Assembly: GCF_014359565.1 (NCBI RefSeq)
Contig: NZ_JACIZD010000001.1
Coordinates: forward strand, 558,001 to 622,000
Direction: 5' to 3'
Length of the DNA: 64,000 nt
Origin: Immundisolibacter sp.
GTDB taxonomy: Bacteria > Pseudomonadota > Gammaproteobacteria > Immundisolibacterales > Immundisolibacteraceae
The notes under the pieces were generated by a model, which worked only from the letters and a program-made list of their open reading frames with translations, was not told where the DNA came from and did no database searches. A program made the translations under genes and the position numbers. Below, one piece after another: positions 62,401 to 64,000 of the stretch. How positions within the stretch are numbered: the first letter of the stretch is position 1; every line of letters starts with the position of its first letter.

Positions 62401-62910
62401 GTGGCGCGCAACTTCTACAAGCTGCTGGCCTACAAGGACGAGTACGAGGTGGCCCGCCTGTACACGGACGGCGAGTTCCTGGCCAAGCTGCGCGAGACCT
62501 TTGCCGGCGACACGCGCCTGCGCTTCCATCTGGCGCCGCCGCTGCTGGCGCGGCGCGATCCGACCAGCGGCGAACTGCAAAAGCGGGAGTACGGTGCCTG
62601 GATGCTGCCGGTGCTGAAGGTGCTGGCCAGGCTGAAATTCCTGCGCGGCAGCCTGCTCGACCCCTTCGGACACACCGCCGAGCGGCGCATGGAGCGGCGC
62701 CTGATCGGCGAGTACGAGCGCACCGTCGACACGCTGCTGGCCGGGCTCGATCACGACAGCCACGCGCTGGCGTTGCAGATCGCAGAACTGCCGCAGCAGA
62801 TGCGCGGCTTCGGCCACATCAAGGAAGCCAACGTGGCGCAGGCCAAGGCCCTGGAGGCGCAGTTGCTGGAGCGCTACCGGGCGCCACGCGAGCAACGCGC
62901 CGCCGCCTGA
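59440..62910 (+). CDS. indolepyruvate ferredoxin oxidoreductase family protein (fused alpha/beta)
   Basis: A 1156-residue fused 2-oxoacid oxidoreductase. The N-terminal half has the TPP-enzyme fold: GYRGSPLGTLDKALWDAG near residue 45, CSGCPHNTGTR near 430, and the TPP/Mg site VNLGDGTYYHSGLLA. A ferredoxin-like segment CEGCGDC (about 632) with further Cys at CSVKSNC, CNKDYSC and GFCPSF binds iron-sulfur clusters. The POR gamma-type domain begins at VAGIGGTGVVTISQLLATAA (about 718), and a C-terminal helical domain follows. It should convert arylpyruvates to aryl-acetyl-CoA, passing electrons to ferredoxin. ATG 59440 follows a weak site. Confidence 0.9.
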   Translation: MSLLPVTLDDKYAQPHGRVLVSATQALTRLLMEQRVRDQAAGLNTAGYVSGYRGSPLGTLDKALWDAGKHLAAHHVVFRPGVNEDLAATAIWGTQQLKVFEGARYDGVYAMWYGKGPGVERSGDALHHANLAGTAPQGGVLMAVGDDPVCHSSTVPQQSEFALMAAGIPVLAAGSVQEVYDYGLAGLAISRFSGVWVALKLVTDIAESTAVVDLDSPGSHVVIPADFVMPPDGVHLRVPDWPTFQEERLMRYRLPAVLAAVRASGLDRITLASPRPRLGIVAFGKAHEDLRQALLDLGLDDRTAGELGISIYKPALIWPLEPQGMSDFAAGLEELLVVEEGRPMLEGQIKDLLFGLPDSRRPRVLGKRDLDGRVLFADHGELSPRPIARVLAARLALLAPQSGMDSRIALLEGQRERASAYQAKFQRTPYFCSGCPHNTGTRIPDGSVALAGIGCHFLAQRMERNTKTWTHMGAEGVSWVGMAPFTDLKHVFVNLGDGTYYHSGLLAIRQAVAAGVNVTYKILYNDATAMTGGQPIDGPISVAQITHQMHGESVQRIAVVSDAPEKFNRREFAEGTTLDHRDRLDAVQRELREYPGVSVLIYEQTCGTEKRRRRKRGTLAEPDKRVFINDRVCEGCGDCSVKSNCLSVLPLETEFGRKRAIDQSACNKDYSCVKGFCPSFVTVHGGSLARRSGSAVPQDLLAGLPEPAAPALDGAFGMLVAGIGGTGVVTISQLLATAAHMQGLHVQTLDDTGLSQKFGSVFSHVQIGVSADALHAARVGDGNANLLLGPDLVTCASEKVLAKARAGGTHAVVNTYEQMTGDFTRRPDLTLPGQDLKHAVSEFCGDGRVHFVDATRLSRQLIGDAIGANLFLLGYACQRGLLPVSPAALERAIVLNGVFVDGNTTIFRWGRLYAAQPRQVEDIAAAGHQAGRAEAFSHDLPSLIARRVEDLTAYQSARYAERFRKLVQRVQEAETTRARGMTGLTEAVARNFYKLLAYKDEYEVARLYTDGEFLAKLRETFAGDTRLRFHLAPPLLARRDPTSGELQKREYGAWMLPVLKVLARLKFLRGSLLDPFGHTAERRMERRLIGEYERTVDTLLAGLDHDSHALALQIAELPQQMRGFGHIKEANVAQAKALEAQLLERYRAPREQRAAA

Positions 62911-63004
62911 ACGGCATTGCCCAAACGTCCGTTCTGCAGTAGATTCCGGCACCTGCCACGACCTCTGCACGGTCGGTCGGCACCCGGTTACGGAGGAGAA
63001 AAAA

Positions 63005-64000
63005 ATGGCAGCCAGTGCCGCCGGCCAAGGCCGGTTAGTGATGGGGTTGGGTGCGGCGGCGGTGCTTTTGATGCCCGCCGCCGCCCTGGCCACCGAAGGG
63101 CAGGTCATCGACGCCTCCGGCAAGCCGGTGGCGCAGGCGATGGTGACACTGCAGCCGGCCGAGCTGGCGCTGGGCGCCTCCATCTATACCGTCTTCACCG
63201 ACGCCGACGGCCGCTACACACTGCCGGCCAAGGCGGTCGGTACGCAGCTGTCGGTGCGCAAGCTCGGCTACGCGCCGGTCACGCTGGACCCGACCCAGGC
63301 GACGAAAATCACCTTGACCCAGGCGCAGAACGTGGCCGACAGCGCGCCGCCGTCGGCCTGGCTGCCGCGCACCGGTGCCGACGACCTGGCGCGCGCCAAT
63401 ACCGTCCTGCAATGCACCAGCTGCCACCAGTTCCCGTCGCAGAAGGTGCGTCATTACTCGGAAATGCTGGACGGCAAGTCCGAGGCGGAAAAGCAGGCCG
63501 CCTGGAAGGCCATGATCAACTACATGCGCGTCAAGTTCGTGCAGATCGGCCCGGACCAGAGCCTGTACGACCCGGCCAAGATGGACTTCAAGGCCATCCT
63601 GGACCCGACCCTCGGATCGTTCGATGCGCACGACGAGGAGCAGATATCGGCCTTCCTGGCCAAGCATCTGCCGACCCGTTTCGATCAACTGAAAAGTTAT
63701 GACTACGGCGCGCCGCTGGGCGTGACCGCAAAAACGGTGATGCGCGAAATCCAGCTACCACAGGATTCCTTCGTGCGCGAGGTGGGCCTGACGCCCGATT
63801 CACCGTACCTGTGGGGCGCCGACCTGCAGCACAACCGGCTGCTGCGCGTGGATCCGGAAACCGGCGACCAGAAGCCGTATCCGATCCCTTACCCCGGCCC
63901 CACCGGACCGCACACCATCGTCGACACCCCGGACGGCAAGTTCTGGGTGACCATGCTGGAGCAGGGCGTGGTCGGTCGCTTCGACCCGAAAACCGAGCAG
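63005..64000 (+). CDS. secreted carboxypeptidase-regulatory-like/c-type-heme/Vgb-propeller protein (3' end outside window)
   Basis: 332 residues are visible. A signal peptide (LVMGLGAAAVLLMPAAALA, cleaved near residue 29) is followed by a carboxypeptidase-regulatory-like beta-sandwich (about 31-105, with DADGRYTLPAKA). CTSCH at 137-141 is a c-type heme motif, then a helical region of about 90 residues. From about 245 onward, QLPQDSFVREVGLTPD, LWGADLQHNRLLRVDPETGD and TPDGKFWVTMLEQGVVGRFD are blades of a virginiamycin-B-lyase-like propeller. A strong GGAGGAG ribosome-binding site precedes ATG 63005. Likely periplasmic; function unknown. Confidence 0.85.
   Translation, partial: MAASAAGQGRLVMGLGAAAVLLMPAAALATEGQVIDASGKPVAQAMVTLQPAELALGASIYTVFTDADGRYTLPAKAVGTQLSVRKLGYAPVTLDPTQATKITLTQAQNVADSAPPSAWLPRTGADDLARANTVLQCTSCHQFPSQKVRHYSEMLDGKSEAEKQAAWKAMINYMRVKFVQIGPDQSLYDPAKMDFKAILDPTLGSFDAHDEEQISAFLAKHLPTRFDQLKSYDYGAPLGVTAKTVMREIQLPQDSFVREVGLTPDSPYLWGADLQHNRLLRVDPETGDQKPYPIPYPGPTGPHTIVDTPDGKFWVTMLEQGVVGRFDPKTEQ

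Noticed and set aside
58270-63183. Very long open frame (about 1637 codons) on the minus strand opposite the indolepyruvate oxidoreductase, SDR and ggt
   Set aside because: Composition is His/Gln/Arg/Ala-rich with no domain, and it lies antisense to well-supported genes. Such frames arise from high GC at third positions.

Overview
This is a GC-rich, densely packed chromosomal segment from a gammaproteobacterium. The evidence is gene order: recA-recX-alaS-lysC-csrA-tRNA-Ser-tRNA-Arg, nrdR-ribD-ribE-ribBX-ribH-nusB-thiL-pgpA, fur/bamE/recN/nadK, hrcA-grpE-dnaK-dnaJ-dapB and sdhCDAB are all arranged as is usual in that class. A Rieske ring-hydroxylating oxygenase, a XylR/DmpR-type sigma-54 activator, a fused arylpyruvate:ferredoxin oxidoreductase and arsenic genes suggest a hydrocarbon- or pollutant-exposed lineage. 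I cannot name the species from sequence alone. No insertion sequence, prophage, integrase or CRISPR array was seen.

Layout, left to right. 1-6710: an InaA-type LPS kinase cut by the window edge, a tRNA pair with its terminator, then csrA, lysC, alaS, recX and recA, all on the minus strand. 6711-7334: a 624-base gene-free stretch holding a minus-strand terminator, a perfect hairpin and other structure, possibly a small RNA. 7335-16662: an aromatic-sensing activator on the plus strand, converging on a long minus-strand riboflavin, thiamine, phospholipid and one-carbon operon. 16815-24206: a Tag-like DNA glycosylase, an RND efflux pair, and a divergent QseBC/PmrAB-like two-component system with a PmrA-box-like site between them. 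24223-28565: bamE, fur, a short N-acetylglutamate synthase, recN and nadK. 28729-34495: the hrcA-grpE-dnaK-dnaJ heat-shock cluster and dapB.

34581-41025 is the most unusual block. A CHASE2-domain class III nucleotide cyclase, a giant FecR-TPR-beta-barrel protein and a small lipoprotein lie in one minus-strand row. A CRP-type cyclic-nucleotide regulator is transcribed divergently, starting 33 bases from the cyclase. Together they look like an envelope-sensing cAMP circuit.

41047-47712: an orphan Rieske oxygenase alpha/beta pair, a phosphodiesterase-superfamily protein, a CBS protein, an ACR3 arsenite exporter, rsmJ and zapE. 47729-51138: succinate dehydrogenase. 51374-55767: dksA, arsC, metG, apbC and dcd. 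55883-64000: mlaA, gamma-glutamyltransferase, an SDR dehydrogenase, a 1156-residue indolepyruvate ferredoxin oxidoreductase, and the start of a secreted c-type-heme/beta-propeller protein that runs off the window.
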